Shown here piece by piece: positions 53,255 through 62,585 of a stretch of 64,000 bases of DNA. Below the pieces are notes generated by a model that did not search any database, had not been told where the DNA came from, and worked only from the letters and a program-made list of their open reading frames with translations. Source of the DNA: Pseudomonas sp. SCB32 (GTDB lineage: Bacteria > Pseudomonadota > Gammaproteobacteria > Pseudomonadales > Pseudomonadaceae). The position numbers were made by a program, and so were the translations under genes. Numbering within the stretch: position 1 is the stretch's first letter; each line of letters starts with the position of its first letter. The stretch covers positions 4,650,001-4,714,000 of the forward strand of contig NZ_CP045118.1 in assembly GCF_009189165.1 (NCBI RefSeq), given 5' to 3'.

Positions 53255-54283
53255 ATGACCACTCCCGCTGTTCAATTCACCCAGGTCTCCCGCCAGTTCG
53301 GCGAGGTGAAAGCCGTTGACCGGGTGTCCATCGACATCAAGGACGGCGAGTTCTTCTCCATGCTCGGCCCGTCGGGTTCGGGCAAGACCACCTGCCTGCG
53401 CCTGATCGCCGGCTTCGAGCAACCCACCGCAGGCTCCATCCGCATCCATGGCGAGGAGGCCGCGGGCCTGCCACCCTACCAGCGTGACGTCAACACGGTG
53501 TTCCAGGACTACGCGCTGTTCCCGCACATGAGCGTGCTGGAGAACGTCGCCTACGGCCTGAAGGTGAAAGGCATCGCCAAGGCCGAGCGCCTGAAGCGCG
53601 CCGAAGAAGCCCTGGCCATGGTCGCCCTGGGCGGCTACGGCGTGCGCAAGCCAGTGCAGCTTTCCGGCGGCCAGCGCCAGCGCGTCGCGTTAGCGCGAGC
53701 CCTGGTCAACCGCCCGCGCGTACTGCTGCTGGACGAACCCCTCGGCGCGCTCGACCTCAAGCTGCGCGAGCAGATGCAGAGCGAGCTGAAGAAGCTGCAG
53801 CGCCAGCTGGGCATCACCTTCATCTTCGTCACCCACGACCAGAGCGAAGCGCTGTCCATGTCCGACCGCGTGGCGGTGTTCAACAAGGGCCGCATCGAGC
53901 AGGTGGATACCCCGCGCAACCTCTACATGAAGCCGGCTACCCCGTTCGTGGCCGAGTTCGTCGGCACCTCCAACGTGCTGCGCGGCGACATCGCCCAGGG
54001 CCTGACCGGCAACACCCAGCCGTTCTCCATCCGCCCGGAGCACATCCGCTTCGCCAACGGCGAACGCGCCGCCTCGGACATCGAGATCAGCGGCCTGCTG
54101 CACGACATACAGTACCAGGGTGCGGCGACCCGCTACGAAATCCGTCTCGACAACGGCCAGAACCTCTGCCTCAGCCAGGCCAACAGCCAGTGGGCCGACA
54201 TCGACCTCGCCCACCAGCCGGGCCAGCGCGTGACCGCCCGCTGGGCGCGCGAGGCGATGGTGGTGCTGAACGAGGGCGCGTGA
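53255..54283 (+). CDS. ydcT: Polyamine-type ABC ATPase, YdcT-like
   Basis: The 342-residue ATPase has Walker A (GPSGSGKTT), signature LSGGQRQR, Walker B with LLLDEPLGALD, the switch histidine in VTHDQSEA and a C-terminal TOBE segment. It energises the importer with the two permeases that follow, the first starting two bases after its stop. Confidence 0.93.
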   Translation: MTTPAVQFTQVSRQFGEVKAVDRVSIDIKDGEFFSMLGPSGSGKTTCLRLIAGFEQPTAGSIRIHGEEAAGLPPYQRDVNTVFQDYALFPHMSVLENVAYGLKVKGIAKAERLKRAEEALAMVALGGYGVRKPVQLSGGQRQRVALARALVNRPRVLLLDEPLGALDLKLREQMQSELKKLQRQLGITFIFVTHDQSEALSMSDRVAVFNKGRIEQVDTPRNLYMKPATPFVAEFVGTSNVLRGDIAQGLTGNTQPFSIRPEHIRFANGERAASDIEISGLLHDIQYQGAATRYEIRLDNGQNLCLSQANSQWADIDLAHQPGQRVTARWAREAMVVLNEGA

Positions 54284-54284
54284 G

Positions 54285-55235
54285 ATGGAACTGACGATGA
54301 ATGCAGCGCTGCCGGCGGCCAGCAATGGCCCGCTGCGGCGCCTGTCCAACCTGCTCTACCGCAAGCCGACGCTGTACCTCTCGCTGCTGCTGGTACCGCC
54401 GCTGCTGTGGTTCGGCGCGATCTACCTGGGCTCGCTACTGACGCTGCTGTGGCAGGGTTTCTACACCTTCGACGACTTCACCATGACGGTGACGCCGGAC
54501 CTGACCTGGGCCAACTTCGGCTCGCTGTTCAGTGGCTCCAACTTCGACATCATCCAGCGCACGGTGCTGATGGCCGTGGCGGTGTCCATCGCCAGTGGCG
54601 CGGTGGCCTTCCCCATCGCCTACTACATGGCGCGCTACACCACCGGCAAGACCAAGGCGTTCTTCTACATCGCCGTAATGATGCCGATGTGGGCCAGCTA
54701 CATCGTCAAGGCCTACGCCTGGACCCTGCTGCTGGCCAAGGGCGGCGTCGCCATGTGGTTCGTCCAGCATCTGGGCCTGGAGCCCGTGCTGAACCTGCTG
54801 CTGGGCATTCCGGGCGTCGGTGGCAACACCCTGTCCACCTCCAGCTTCGGGCGCTTCCTGGTGTTCGTGTACATCTGGCTGCCGTTCATGATCCTGCCGA
54901 TCCAGGCCTCCCTGGAACGCCTGCCGCCGTCGCTGCTGCAAGCCTCGGCCGACCTCGGCGCGCACCCGCGGCAGACCTTCCTGCAGGTGATCCTGCCGTT
55001 GTCGATCCCCGGCATCGCCGCCGGCTCGATCTTCACCTTCAGCCTGACCCTGGGCGACTTCATCGTGCCGCAACTGGTGGGCCCGCCCGGCTACTTCATC
55101 GGCAGCATGGTCTACGCCCAGCAGGGCGCGATCGGCAACATGCCGATGGCCGCCGCCTTCACTCTCGTGCCGATCGTGCTGATCGCCGTGTACCTGTCCA
55201 TCGTCAAACGTCTGGGGGCTTTCGATGCACTCTGA
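54285..55235 (+). CDS. ydcU: Polyamine-type ABC permease, YdcU-like
   Basis: The 316-residue inner-membrane protein has six predicted helices from about residue 28 ([23 protein letters not shown]) and an EAA loop around [25 protein letters not shown]. Start ATG 54285 is two bases after the ATPase stop, with GAGGGCG upstream. It overlaps the second permease by 11 bases. Confidence 0.92.
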   Translation: MELTMNAALPAASNGPLRRLSNLLYRKPTLYLSLLLVPPLLWFGAIYLGSLLTLLWQGFYTFDDFTMTVTPDLTWANFGSLFSGSNFDIIQRTVLMAVAVSIASGAVAFPIAYYMARYTTGKTKAFFYIAVMMPMWASYIVKAYAWTLLLAKGGVAMWFVQHLGLEPVLNLLLGIPGVGGNTLSTSSFGRFLVFVYIWLPFMILPIQASLERLPPSLLQASADLGAHPRQTFLQVILPLSIPGIAAGSIFTFSLTLGDFIVPQLVGPPGYFIGSMVYAQQGAIGNMPMAAAFTLVPIVLIAVYLSIVKRLGAFDAL

Positions 55236-56031
55236 GAAAGCGTCTTTCGGCCTCAAGGCCGCCGCCTGGGGCGGGCTGGTGTTCCTGCACTTCCCGATCC
55301 TGATCATCTTCATGTACGCCTTCAACACCGAGGACGCGGCCTTCAGCTTCCCGCCCAAGGGCTTCACCCTGCACTGGTTCAGCGTCGCCTTCGCGCGCCA
55401 GGACGTGCTCGAAGCCATCGAGCTGTCGGTGAAGATCGCCAGCGTCGCCACGCTGATCGCCATGTGCCTGGGCACCCTGGCCGCGGCCGCGCTGTACCGC
55501 CGCGACTTCTTCGGCAAGGAAGGCATCTCGCTGATGCTGATCCTGCCGATCGCCCTGCCCGGCATCATCACCGGCATCGCACTGCTGTCGGCGTTCAAGA
55601 CCCTGGGCATCGAGCCGGGCTTCCTGACCATCGTCATCGGCCACGCCACCTTCTGCGTGGTGATCGTCTACAACAACGTCATCGCGCGCTTCCGCCGCAC
55701 CTCCCACAGCCTCATCGAAGCCTCGATGGACCTGGGCGCCGACGGCTGGCAGACCTTCCGCTACGTGATCCTGCCCAACCTCGGCTCGGCGCTGCTGGCC
55801 GGCGGCATGCTGGCGTTCGCGCTGTCCTTCGACGAGATCATCGTCACCACCTTCACCGCCGGCCATGAACGCACCCTGCCGATCTGGCTGCTGAACCAGC
55901 TGGGCCGCCCGCGCGACGTGCCGGTGACCAACGTGGTGGCGATGCTGGTGATGATCGTGACCATGCTGCCGATCCTCGGCGCCTACTACCTGACCAAGGG
56001 TGGCGAAGGCGTGGCGGGCAGCGGCAAGTAA
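55225..56031 (+). CDS. ydcV: Polyamine-type ABC permease, YdcV-like
   Basis: The 268-residue second permease has six helices and the loop [23 protein letters not shown]. It overlaps ydcU by 11 bases, so translation is coupled. The next gene, a PatD-like dehydrogenase, follows as in the E. coli ydcSTUV-patD operon. Confidence 0.92.
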   Translation: MHSEKASFGLKAAAWGGLVFLHFPILIIFMYAFNTEDAAFSFPPKGFTLHWFSVAFARQDVLEAIELSVKIASVATLIAMCLGTLAAAALYRRDFFGKEGISLMLILPIALPGIITGIALLSAFKTLGIEPGFLTIVIGHATFCVVIVYNNVIARFRRTSHSLIEASMDLGADGWQTFRYVILPNLGSALLAGGMLAFALSFDEIIVTTFTAGHERTLPIWLLNQLGRPRDVPVTNVVAMLVMIVTMLPILGAYYLTKGGEGVAGSGK

Positions 56032-56133
56032 GGCAACAGAACCCCTCAGGCCCGCCGGCCCAAACCGGCAGGCCCCCAAGAAGAAACACCCGAATCGAAT
56101 TTGCACCACGCTCCTGAACTAGAGGACTCAACC

Positions 56134-57558
56134 ATGCAAACCAAACTGCTGATCAACGGCCAACTGGTCGCTGGCGAAGGCGAGAAGCTCGCCGTCCTGA
56201 ACCCATCCCAAGGCACCACCCTGGTGGAAATCGCCGAGGCCACCCCGGCCCAGGTCGACGCCGCCGTGCTGGCCGCCGACGCCGCCTTCGACAGCTGGTC
56301 GCAGACCGCGCCGAAAGACCGCGCCCTGCTCCTGCTGCAACTGGCCGACGCTATCGACGCCAACGCCGAGGAACTGGCCCGCCTGGAATCCAATAACTGC
56401 GGCAAGCCCTTCTCCGCCGCGCTGAATGACGAACTGCCGGCCGTGGCCGACGTGTTCCGCTTCTTCGCCGGCGCCTGCCGCGTGATGCAAGGCTCCGCCG
56501 CTGGCGAATACCTGCCGGGGCATACCTCGATGATCCGTCGCGACCCGGTGGGCGTGGTCGCCTCCATCGCGCCGTGGAACTACCCGTTGATGATGGTCGC
56601 GTGGAAACTCGGCCCGGCCCTGGCCGCCGGCAACACCGTGGTGCTCAAGCCCTCCGAGCAGACCCCGCTGACCGCCCTGCGCCTGGCCGAACTGATGGCC
56701 GGCATCTTCCCCGCCGGCGTGGTCAACCTGGTCTTCGGCCGTGGCCCGAGCGTCGGCGAGCCGCTGACCACCCACCCGAAAGTACGCATGGTGTCCCTGA
56801 CCGGCTCGGTCGCCACCGGCAGCCGCATCATCGCCGGCACCGCCGACACCGTGAAGCGCATGCACATGGAACTGGGCGGCAAGGCCCCGGTGCTGATCTT
56901 CGACGACGCCGACATCGACGCCGCCGTGGAAGGCATCCGCACCTTCGGCTTCTACAACGCCGGCCAGGACTGCACCGCCGCCTGCCGCATCTACGCGCAG
57001 AAAGGTATCTACGCCAAGTTCGTCCAGAAGCTCGGCGAAGCCGTCGGCAGTATCCAGTACGGCGAGCAGGACGACCCGAATACCGAGCTGGGCCCGGTCA
57101 TCACCGAGCAGCATCTGGAGCGCGTCATCGGCTTCGTCGAGCGTGCCCGCCAGGTGCCGCACATCGAAGTGGTCACCGGCGGCAAGCGTGCCGACCGTCC
57201 GGGCTTCTTCTTCGAGCCGACCGTGCTCGCTGGCGCCCGCCAGGACGACGAAGTGGTCCGCCGCGAAATCTTCGGCCCGGTGGTTTCGGTCACCGAGTTC
57301 GACGACGAAGCACAGGCGCTGGCCTGGGCGAATGACTCCGACTACGGCCTGGCCTCCTCGGTCTGGACCAGCGACATCGGCCGCGCCCATCGCCTGTCCG
57401 CCCGCCTGCAGTACGGCTGCACCTGGGTCAACACCCACTTCATGCTGACCACCGAAATGCCCCACGGCGGCATGAAGCTGTCGGGCTACGGCAAGGATAT
57501 GTCCATGTACGGTCTCGAGGACTACACAGCGATCCGCCACGTAATGATCAAGCACTAA
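56134..57558 (+). CDS. patD: Gamma-aminobutyraldehyde dehydrogenase, PatD
   Basis: The 474-residue enzyme matches PatD in length and motifs: [20 protein letters not shown], general base in [10 protein letters not shown], nucleophile in [13 protein letters not shown] and the end [33 protein letters not shown]. It converts 4-aminobutanal (from putrescine) or 3-aminopropanal-type products to the amino acids. ATG 56134 has AGAGGA upstream. Two PatD-like enzymes in one locus suggest different chain lengths, for example aldehydes from SpdH and from transamination. Confidence 0.93.
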   Translation: MQTKLLINGQLVAGEGEKLAVLNPSQGTTLVEIAEATPAQVDAAVLAADAAFDSWSQTAPKDRALLLLQLADAIDANAEELARLESNNCGKPFSAALNDELPAVADVFRFFAGACRVMQGSAAGEYLPGHTSMIRRDPVGVVASIAPWNYPLMMVAWKLGPALAAGNTVVLKPSEQTPLTALRLAELMAGIFPAGVVNLVFGRGPSVGEPLTTHPKVRMVSLTGSVATGSRIIAGTADTVKRMHMELGGKAPVLIFDDADIDAAVEGIRTFGFYNAGQDCTAACRIYAQKGIYAKFVQKLGEAVGSIQYGEQDDPNTELGPVITEQHLERVIGFVERARQVPHIEVVTGGKRADRPGFFFEPTVLAGARQDDEVVRREIFGPVVSVTEFDDEAQALAWANDSDYGLASSVWTSDIGRAHRLSARLQYGCTWVNTHFMLTTEMPHGGMKLSGYGKDMSMYGLEDYTAIRHVMIKH

Positions 57559-57590
57559 AACGACCGGCTGCGCGTCGGCAGTACAGCGTT

Positions 57591-57651
57591 GGATACGGGG
57601 ACGGGCCCAGTCATTTACTACTCGTAAACTCCTGGGCCCGTCCCCGTATCC
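57591..57651. terminator. 20-bp perfect stem-loop between patD and spdH
   Basis: ggatacggggacgggcccag (57591-57610) pairs completely with 57632-57651; the 21-base loop contains a further TTTAC/GTAAA pairing. No U run follows, so this is an unusually long hairpin that may end or process the operon transcript. Apart from it, 57652-57836 shows nothing. Confidence 0.6.
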
Positions 57652-57836
57652 GCCTCGTCCTGCTCTAGCTCGCGCGGTCGTTGGCTCCTCGCAACACCGT
57701 AAAGATCAAAAGCTTCAGATCGGCGCCCCGCTCGACCGGGACCGCCGCGCGGCCACGCATGCCGCCCCCCCTTCCGGAGCGAAGGGCAAAACCATGACAG
57801 CCCCTGCCCCGGGCCATCACCTTGCAAGGATTTCCC

Positions 57837-59699
57837 ATGAGCATCACCCGCCGCGACTTCCTCAACGGCGTTGCCCTCACCATCGGCGCGGGCCTGACCC
57901 CGCTGCAGCTTCTCCAGGCCGCACCCTCCGGCCGCTACTACCCGCCCGCCCTCACCGGCCTGCGCGGCAGCCATCCCGGCGCGTTCGAGGTCGCGCACCA
58001 GATGGGCTGGGAGAAGAAGGTGTTCGACACCGATGGCCTGAAGATCGAGGAGCAGTACGACCTGGTGGTGGTCGGCGGCGGCATCAGTGGCCTCTCCGCG
58101 GCCTGGTTCTACCGGCAGAAGCACCCCAAGGCGCGCGTGCTGATCATCGAGAACCACGACGACTTCGGCGGCCACGCCAAGCGCAACGAATTCCAGGCCG
58201 GCGGCCGGGTGATCCTCGGCTACGGCGGCAGCGAAGCCTTCCAGTCGCCCAAACACCTGTACAGCGACACGGTCAACAGCTTGCTCAAGCAGCTCAACGT
58301 CGACGTGGACCGTTTCGAAACCGCCTTCGACCGTGATTTCTATCCGAACCTGGGCCTGTCGCGCGGCGTGTTCTTCGACAAGGCCGGCTTCGGCGAAGCG
58401 AAGCTCGTGACCGGCGACCCGACGCCCATGGTGGCCGACGACATCGCCCCGGAAAAACTCAACGCCCGCAGCTGGCGCGCGTTCATCTCCGACTTCCCGC
58501 TGCCCGAGGCCGACCGCCAGGCGCTGATCGACCTGCACGAAGCGCCCAGGGACTACCTCGCCGGAAAGACCCGTGAGGAGAAGGAAGCGCACCTCGCCAA
58601 GACCAGCTACCAGGACTTCCTGCGCAAGGACGTGGGCCTGAGCGAAGCCGCCACCCGCTACTTCCTGAGCCGCACCAACGACTTCTCCGCGCTGAGCATC
58701 GACGCCGTCCCGGCTGACTCCGCCTACTCCGTGGGCTTCCCCGGCTTCGCCGCGCTGGACCTCTCGCCCATCAGCGAGGAAGCCAAGGCCGAGATGGAAG
58801 AGCCGTACATCTACCACTTCCCCGACGGCAATGCCTCCCTGGCGCGCCTGCTGGTGCGCGGCCTGATTCCGGGCGTGGCGCCGGGCAAGGACATGAACGA
58901 CGTCGTCCTCGCGACCTTCGACTACTCCAAACTGGACCAGCCGAAGAACGCCGTGCGCCTGCGCCTGAACAGCACCGCGGTGAGCGTGAAGAACCGCGAC
59001 GGCGGCGTGGACGTCGGCTACAGCCGCGCCGGCGCCCTGCATCGCGTGCGTGCCAAGCACTGCGTGCTGGCCTGTTACAACATGATCATCCCCTACATCC
59101 TGCGCGACCTCTCCGCCGAGCAGAGCCACGCCCTGGCGCAGAACGTGAAGTTTCCGCTGGTGTACACCAAGGTGGTGATCCGCAACTGGCAGAGCTTCAT
59201 GAAGCTGGGCGTGCACGAGATCTACGCGCCGAGCCAGCCGTACAGCCGCGTGAAGCTGGACTACCCGGTGGACATCGGCGGCTACAGCCACCCGCGCGAT
59301 CCGAACCAGCCCATCGGCCTGCACATGGTCTACGTGCCCACCAGCCCCAACGCCGGCATGGACGCGCGCACCCAGGCCCGCGTCGGCCGCGGGAAGCTCT
59401 ACGCCATGAGCTTCGAGCAGATGGAAGGCATGATCCGCGACCAGTTGCAGGCCATGCTCGGCCCGGCCGGCTTCGATCATCAGAAGGATATCCAGGCGAT
59501 CACCATCAACCGTTGGTCGCACGGCTATTCGTACTTCTCCAACAGCCTCTTCGATGATGAGCAGGAGAGCGAAAAACTGATGAACCTGGCTCGTACCAAG
59601 GTCGGCAACGTCACCATCGCCAACTCCGATGCCGCCTGGGACGCCTACGCCCACGCGGCCATCGACCAGGCCTGGCGCGCGGTGGGCGAACTGGCCTGA
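57837..59699 (+). CDS. spdH: Spermidine dehydrogenase SpdH, Tat-exported flavoprotein
   Basis: The 620-residue enzyme closely resembles P. aeruginosa SpdH, which oxidatively cleaves spermidine and spermine. It starts with a twin-arginine signal (ITRRDFLNGVALTIGAG), so it is exported folded with its cofactor to the periplasm. The FAD-binding motif VVVGGGISGLSAAWFYR begins near residue 76; GYSRAGALHRVRAKH and HGYSYFSNSLFDDE are in the C-terminal part. ATG 57837 has AAGGA upstream. With the importer and PatD enzymes it completes a route from spermidine to amino acids. Confidence 0.95.
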   Translation: MSITRRDFLNGVALTIGAGLTPLQLLQAAPSGRYYPPALTGLRGSHPGAFEVAHQMGWEKKVFDTDGLKIEEQYDLVVVGGGISGLSAAWFYRQKHPKARVLIIENHDDFGGHAKRNEFQAGGRVILGYGGSEAFQSPKHLYSDTVNSLLKQLNVDVDRFETAFDRDFYPNLGLSRGVFFDKAGFGEAKLVTGDPTPMVADDIAPEKLNARSWRAFISDFPLPEADRQALIDLHEAPRDYLAGKTREEKEAHLAKTSYQDFLRKDVGLSEAATRYFLSRTNDFSALSIDAVPADSAYSVGFPGFAALDLSPISEEAKAEMEEPYIYHFPDGNASLARLLVRGLIPGVAPGKDMNDVVLATFDYSKLDQPKNAVRLRLNSTAVSVKNRDGGVDVGYSRAGALHRVRAKHCVLACYNMIIPYILRDLSAEQSHALAQNVKFPLVYTKVVIRNWQSFMKLGVHEIYAPSQPYSRVKLDYPVDIGGYSHPRDPNQPIGLHMVYVPTSPNAGMDARTQARVGRGKLYAMSFEQMEGMIRDQLQAMLGPAGFDHQKDIQAITINRWSHGYSYFSNSLFDDEQESEKLMNLARTKVGNVTIANSDAAWDAYAHAAIDQAWRAVGELA

Positions 59700-59706
59700 T
59701 GTATCC

Positions 59707-59729
59707 GGCGCCACGCTGTGCGTGGCGCC
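59707..59729. terminator. Hairpin after spdH
   Basis: GGCGCCACGC-TGT-GCGTGGCGCC is a perfect 10-bp stem seven bases after the spdH stop, without a U run. Confidence 0.5.
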
Positions 59730-59785
59730 GTACTCAACGGCCGTCCGGCCGACAACCCGCGGGTACGCCCGCAACGGAGGCAAGC

Positions 59786-60262
59786 ATGCGTCACCTCGTC
59801 AGAGCGTTTTACCTGCTGTCGCTGTTCACCTTTGCTGGTCTTGTCCAGGCCGCAGAGTCGCCAAAACAGATCGTCGATGCCTACATGGCCGCGTGGAACG
59901 CCCACGATGCCGAGAAGGCCGCCAGCTACCTGGCCAAGGACGCGGAGTACTTCGACGTCACCGTCGGCACCCCGCAGAAGGGTCGCGAAGCCGCGCGCGA
60001 CAATGTGATCAAGGTGTTCGTAGGTGCCGTTCCGGACCTGAAGTGGAAGATGAATGGCAAGCCGATCGTCGACAAGGATGGCATTGCCTTCCAGTGGACC
60101 TTCAGCGGCACCAACACCGGCGCCTGGGATGCCCAGACCCCGGCGACCAACAAGCCGCTGTCGTTCGACGGTGTGAGCTACGTGAAGGTGAAGAACGGCA
60201 AGATCGTTTACCAGGGCGACTATTACGATGCCCTCGGCCTGCACAAGCAGCTCGGCTGGTAA
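59786..60262 (+). CDS. Exported SnoaL/NTF2-like protein
   Basis: The 158-residue protein has a signal peptide cleaved at VQA-AES (about residue 23) and a single SnoaL-like domain: QIVDAYMAAWNAHDAEKAASYLAKDAEYFDV ... GREAARDNVIKVFVGAVPDLKW. The fold often binds small molecules or catalyses isomerisations. ATG 59786 has GGAGG upstream. Lying 87 bases after spdH with a periplasmic signal, it may assist with SpdH products, which is inference. Confidence 0.85.
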   Translation: MRHLVRAFYLLSLFTFAGLVQAAESPKQIVDAYMAAWNAHDAEKAASYLAKDAEYFDVTVGTPQKGREAARDNVIKVFVGAVPDLKWKMNGKPIVDKDGIAFQWTFSGTNTGAWDAQTPATNKPLSFDGVSYVKVKNGKIVYQGDYYDALGLHKQLGW

Positions 60263-60270
60263 GCGGCTCT

Positions 60271-60352
60271 CGTAGGATGGGTAGAGCGCAGCGAAACCCA
60301 TGCGATTCGCGCCAAGCACGATGGGTATCGCTTCGCTCCACGCCATCCTACA
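60271..60352. repeat. Family A inverted repeat
   Basis: Arms at 60271-60300 and 60320-60352 complement each other around a loop of about 20 bases. Confidence 0.85.
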
Positions 60353-60445
60353 ACCCGCATGACCGCGCCCCAGGGCGCGGCTGACCCAAGAAGAATCGAG
60401 GCCCTCGTCTTGATCTGCCCTCACCCGACACAGCAGTCCCACGTC

Positions 60446-61603
60446 ATGCCAACCACACTCGAAAAACGGCCCGCCAAGGCCGGAGACAGCTCCAGCACCC
60501 GCTCCACCATTGACCAGGTCAAGCAACTGATCGCCGACCTCAACGTGCGCTGGACAGAGATCAGCAAGGTCTCGGAAGTCATCAAGCAGATCGCCAAGAA
60601 CACCAACCTGGTGGCCCTCAACGCCGCCATCGAAGCCGCCCGCGCCGGGGAAAGCGGGCGCGGCTTCGCGGTGGTCGCCGACGAGGTGCGCCGCCTGGCC
60701 ACCCAGTCGGCCAACGCCACCGCCGACATCGGCAACGTCGTCGCCTCGATCAAGAGCGAAAGCGCCCGCGCCCTGGCCGACGTCGAGCAGGCCGAGCACT
60801 CCAGTCTGCTGGACACCGCCCGCGTGGTGCTCGCCAGCGAGACCCAGCGCCTGGAAGCACGCTTCGCCGTGATGGCCACCGCGCTCTACGGCCTGAAGAA
60901 CTTCATCCTCGGCATGAAGGCCCGCAACCTCGGCCCACAGCGTGAGCAGATCGATGCGGTGATGCACGAATACCTGACCCGCAACCCGGAGTTGCTGGCC
61001 TTCGCCTGCGGTTGCGAGCCCAACGCCTTCGACGGTCGCGACGCCGAGTTCGCCAGCGCCTCGGGGCACGACGCCAGCGGCCGCCTCATGGCCTACTGGC
61101 ACCGCGGCAGCGGCGTGGCCCAGCGCGAATGCCTGGTGGGCTACGACAAAGCCGACGGCAGCGGCGACTGGTACCAGATTCCCCGCGACAAGGGCCGCGA
61201 CGTATTCATGGAACCCTACGAATACAGCGTTGGCGGCAGCACCGTGCTGATGACTTCGTTCATGTCACCGATGTTCGCCAACGGCCGCTTCCTCGGCATC
61301 CTCGGCGCCGACTACACCCTGCACCAGTTGCAGGAGAGCCTCGGCAAGCTCACGCCCATGGGCAACGGACAGTACGCGCTGATCTCCAACGCCGGCGTCT
61401 ACGTCACCCACCCCGACGCCCGCCGCCTGGGCGACAAGGCCAGCGAACTGCCGCAGGAGGCGCGCAATGCCATCGCCCTGGGCAAGAGCTGGGAACAGGT
61501 GAAGGGCCGCCGGGTTGAGCTGCTGCAACCGATCCGCGTCGGCGACAGCGATGCGCCCTGGGCATTGATGATGAGCTTCGAGCTGGCGCAGGCCGGGGAG
61601 TGA
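60446..61603 (+). CDS. Soluble chemoreceptor-like protein with C-terminal Cache domain
   Basis: The 385-residue protein begins with a shortened MCP signalling hairpin (about 20-110) whose tip is [34 protein letters not shown]. The remainder (about 130-380) resembles a double-Cache/PAS-like sensor: [73 protein letters not shown]. There is no membrane helix and no HAMP, so both parts are cytoplasmic, and the order is reversed from normal receptors. Start uncertain: ATG 60446 lacks a clear Shine-Dalgarno and ATG 60359 is possible. Confidence 0.8.
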   Translation: MPTTLEKRPAKAGDSSSTRSTIDQVKQLIADLNVRWTEISKVSEVIKQIAKNTNLVALNAAIEAARAGESGRGFAVVADEVRRLATQSANATADIGNVVASIKSESARALADVEQAEHSSLLDTARVVLASETQRLEARFAVMATALYGLKNFILGMKARNLGPQREQIDAVMHEYLTRNPELLAFACGCEPNAFDGRDAEFASASGHDASGRLMAYWHRGSGVAQRECLVGYDKADGSGDWYQIPRDKGRDVFMEPYEYSVGGSTVLMTSFMSPMFANGRFLGILGADYTLHQLQESLGKLTPMGNGQYALISNAGVYVTHPDARRLGDKASELPQEARNAIALGKSWEQVKGRRVELLQPIRVGDSDAPWALMMSFELAQAGE

Positions 61604-61652
61604 TTTCGTCTCTCTGACCGGGCGCCCTTCCAGACGTACGCGACCGCATGAC

Positions 61653-61700
61653 TGTAGGAGCGCGCCATGCGCGCGATCGCGGGCATGGCCCGCTCCTACA
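61653..61700. repeat. Family B REP-like palindrome
   Basis: A 48-base palindrome (tgtaggagcgcgccatg ... catggcccgctcctaca) in a convergent gap, the usual REP site. Confidence 0.85.
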
Positions 61701-61713
61701 GGGGGTGCACGAA

Positions 61714-62043
61714 CTAACCCCGGTCGGGCAATTCGGTGATATGGATTTCCGTCACCAGCGTCGGCTTCACCAGCGGCGTGCGTGACAGCAGCGGACAAAA
61801 GCGCGCCAGGGCGCCGATCAGCTCCCACTGGGTATCCAGCGATTTCGACAGCACGTCCACATCCGCCAGCACCCGCTGCCCCACGCGCTGCAGGTGCGGG
61901 TCCGGACTATGGCCGAGTTCCACCGACAGCTGGGTGATAAGCGCGCTGAGATTGCTCATGTTGCGAGTCGCGAGCGCAAGGATATTCGCCAGCAGGGCGA
62001 TTTCGGATTGCGGGATCGCGGAGGGCGTTGCAGAGGCGTCCAT
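61714..62043 (-). CDS. Hypothetical 109-residue helical protein
   Basis: The product is mostly helical (SEIALLANILALATRNMSNLSALITQLSVELG ... VGQRVLADVDVLSKSLDTQWELIGALARF) with no signal or membrane helix. No family is recognised. It converges on the chemoreceptor-like gene. Codon use is normal for the genome, favouring a real gene. Confidence 0.6.
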   Translation of the reverse strand: MDASATPSAIPQSEIALLANILALATRNMSNLSALITQLSVELGHSPDPHLQRVGQRVLADVDVLSKSLDTQWELIGALARFCPLLSRTPLVKPTLVTEIHITELPDRG

Positions 62044-62585
62044 GCGTGCTCCGGTGGGAAATGCGCAGTCCTTGCGCGAGCAGGGGCAAGCCTAGCATCA
62101 GAATGGAATTTTGCGACAGCTGTCACATTTCAATTTTTGTCCTGACACACGCTCACATCGGATTGACCAATCCCGACCTGGTGGCCATGCGGCAGTGCCA
62201 CGGGTCATTCCACCCTACCCCGCCCGCGCAGGGTGAACAGTGTCTGGTAGACCGGGAACATCTGATTGGCCATCGGCTGAGAGCGTCCAGTCCACAACTC
62301 AAAAATCACGCCAAGATCGTCGATAAGAGCGTAAACACAGCCACTAAGCGCCCATCCCAGTCGCTGAACTCCCGGCACAAAGCGCGACCCACCGCTCAAT
62401 TCGCCCTTTCAGCGGCAGGAAGGCCTACAAGCGTTGGAGCGTAAGAAATCGAACACCTACGATTCACCACTGAATTGTCAGAACTTTGAATTCTTTCTTT
62501 TCGTGATGAACAGCGGCTTGTCCATATCCTTCACGCGCGAGAACAAGGAAGTTCCCTGTTTCAACGTCTCGAAGATACAGCCCCA
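62044..62585. other. Gene-free stretch
   Basis: I see no supported gene, hairpin or repeat in these 542 bases. The part from about 62440 to 62570 is AT-richer than its surroundings, consistent with promoter and leader DNA for the gene at 62586. A short open frame at 62434-62637 lacks a ribosome site and conserved features. Confidence 0.5.
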
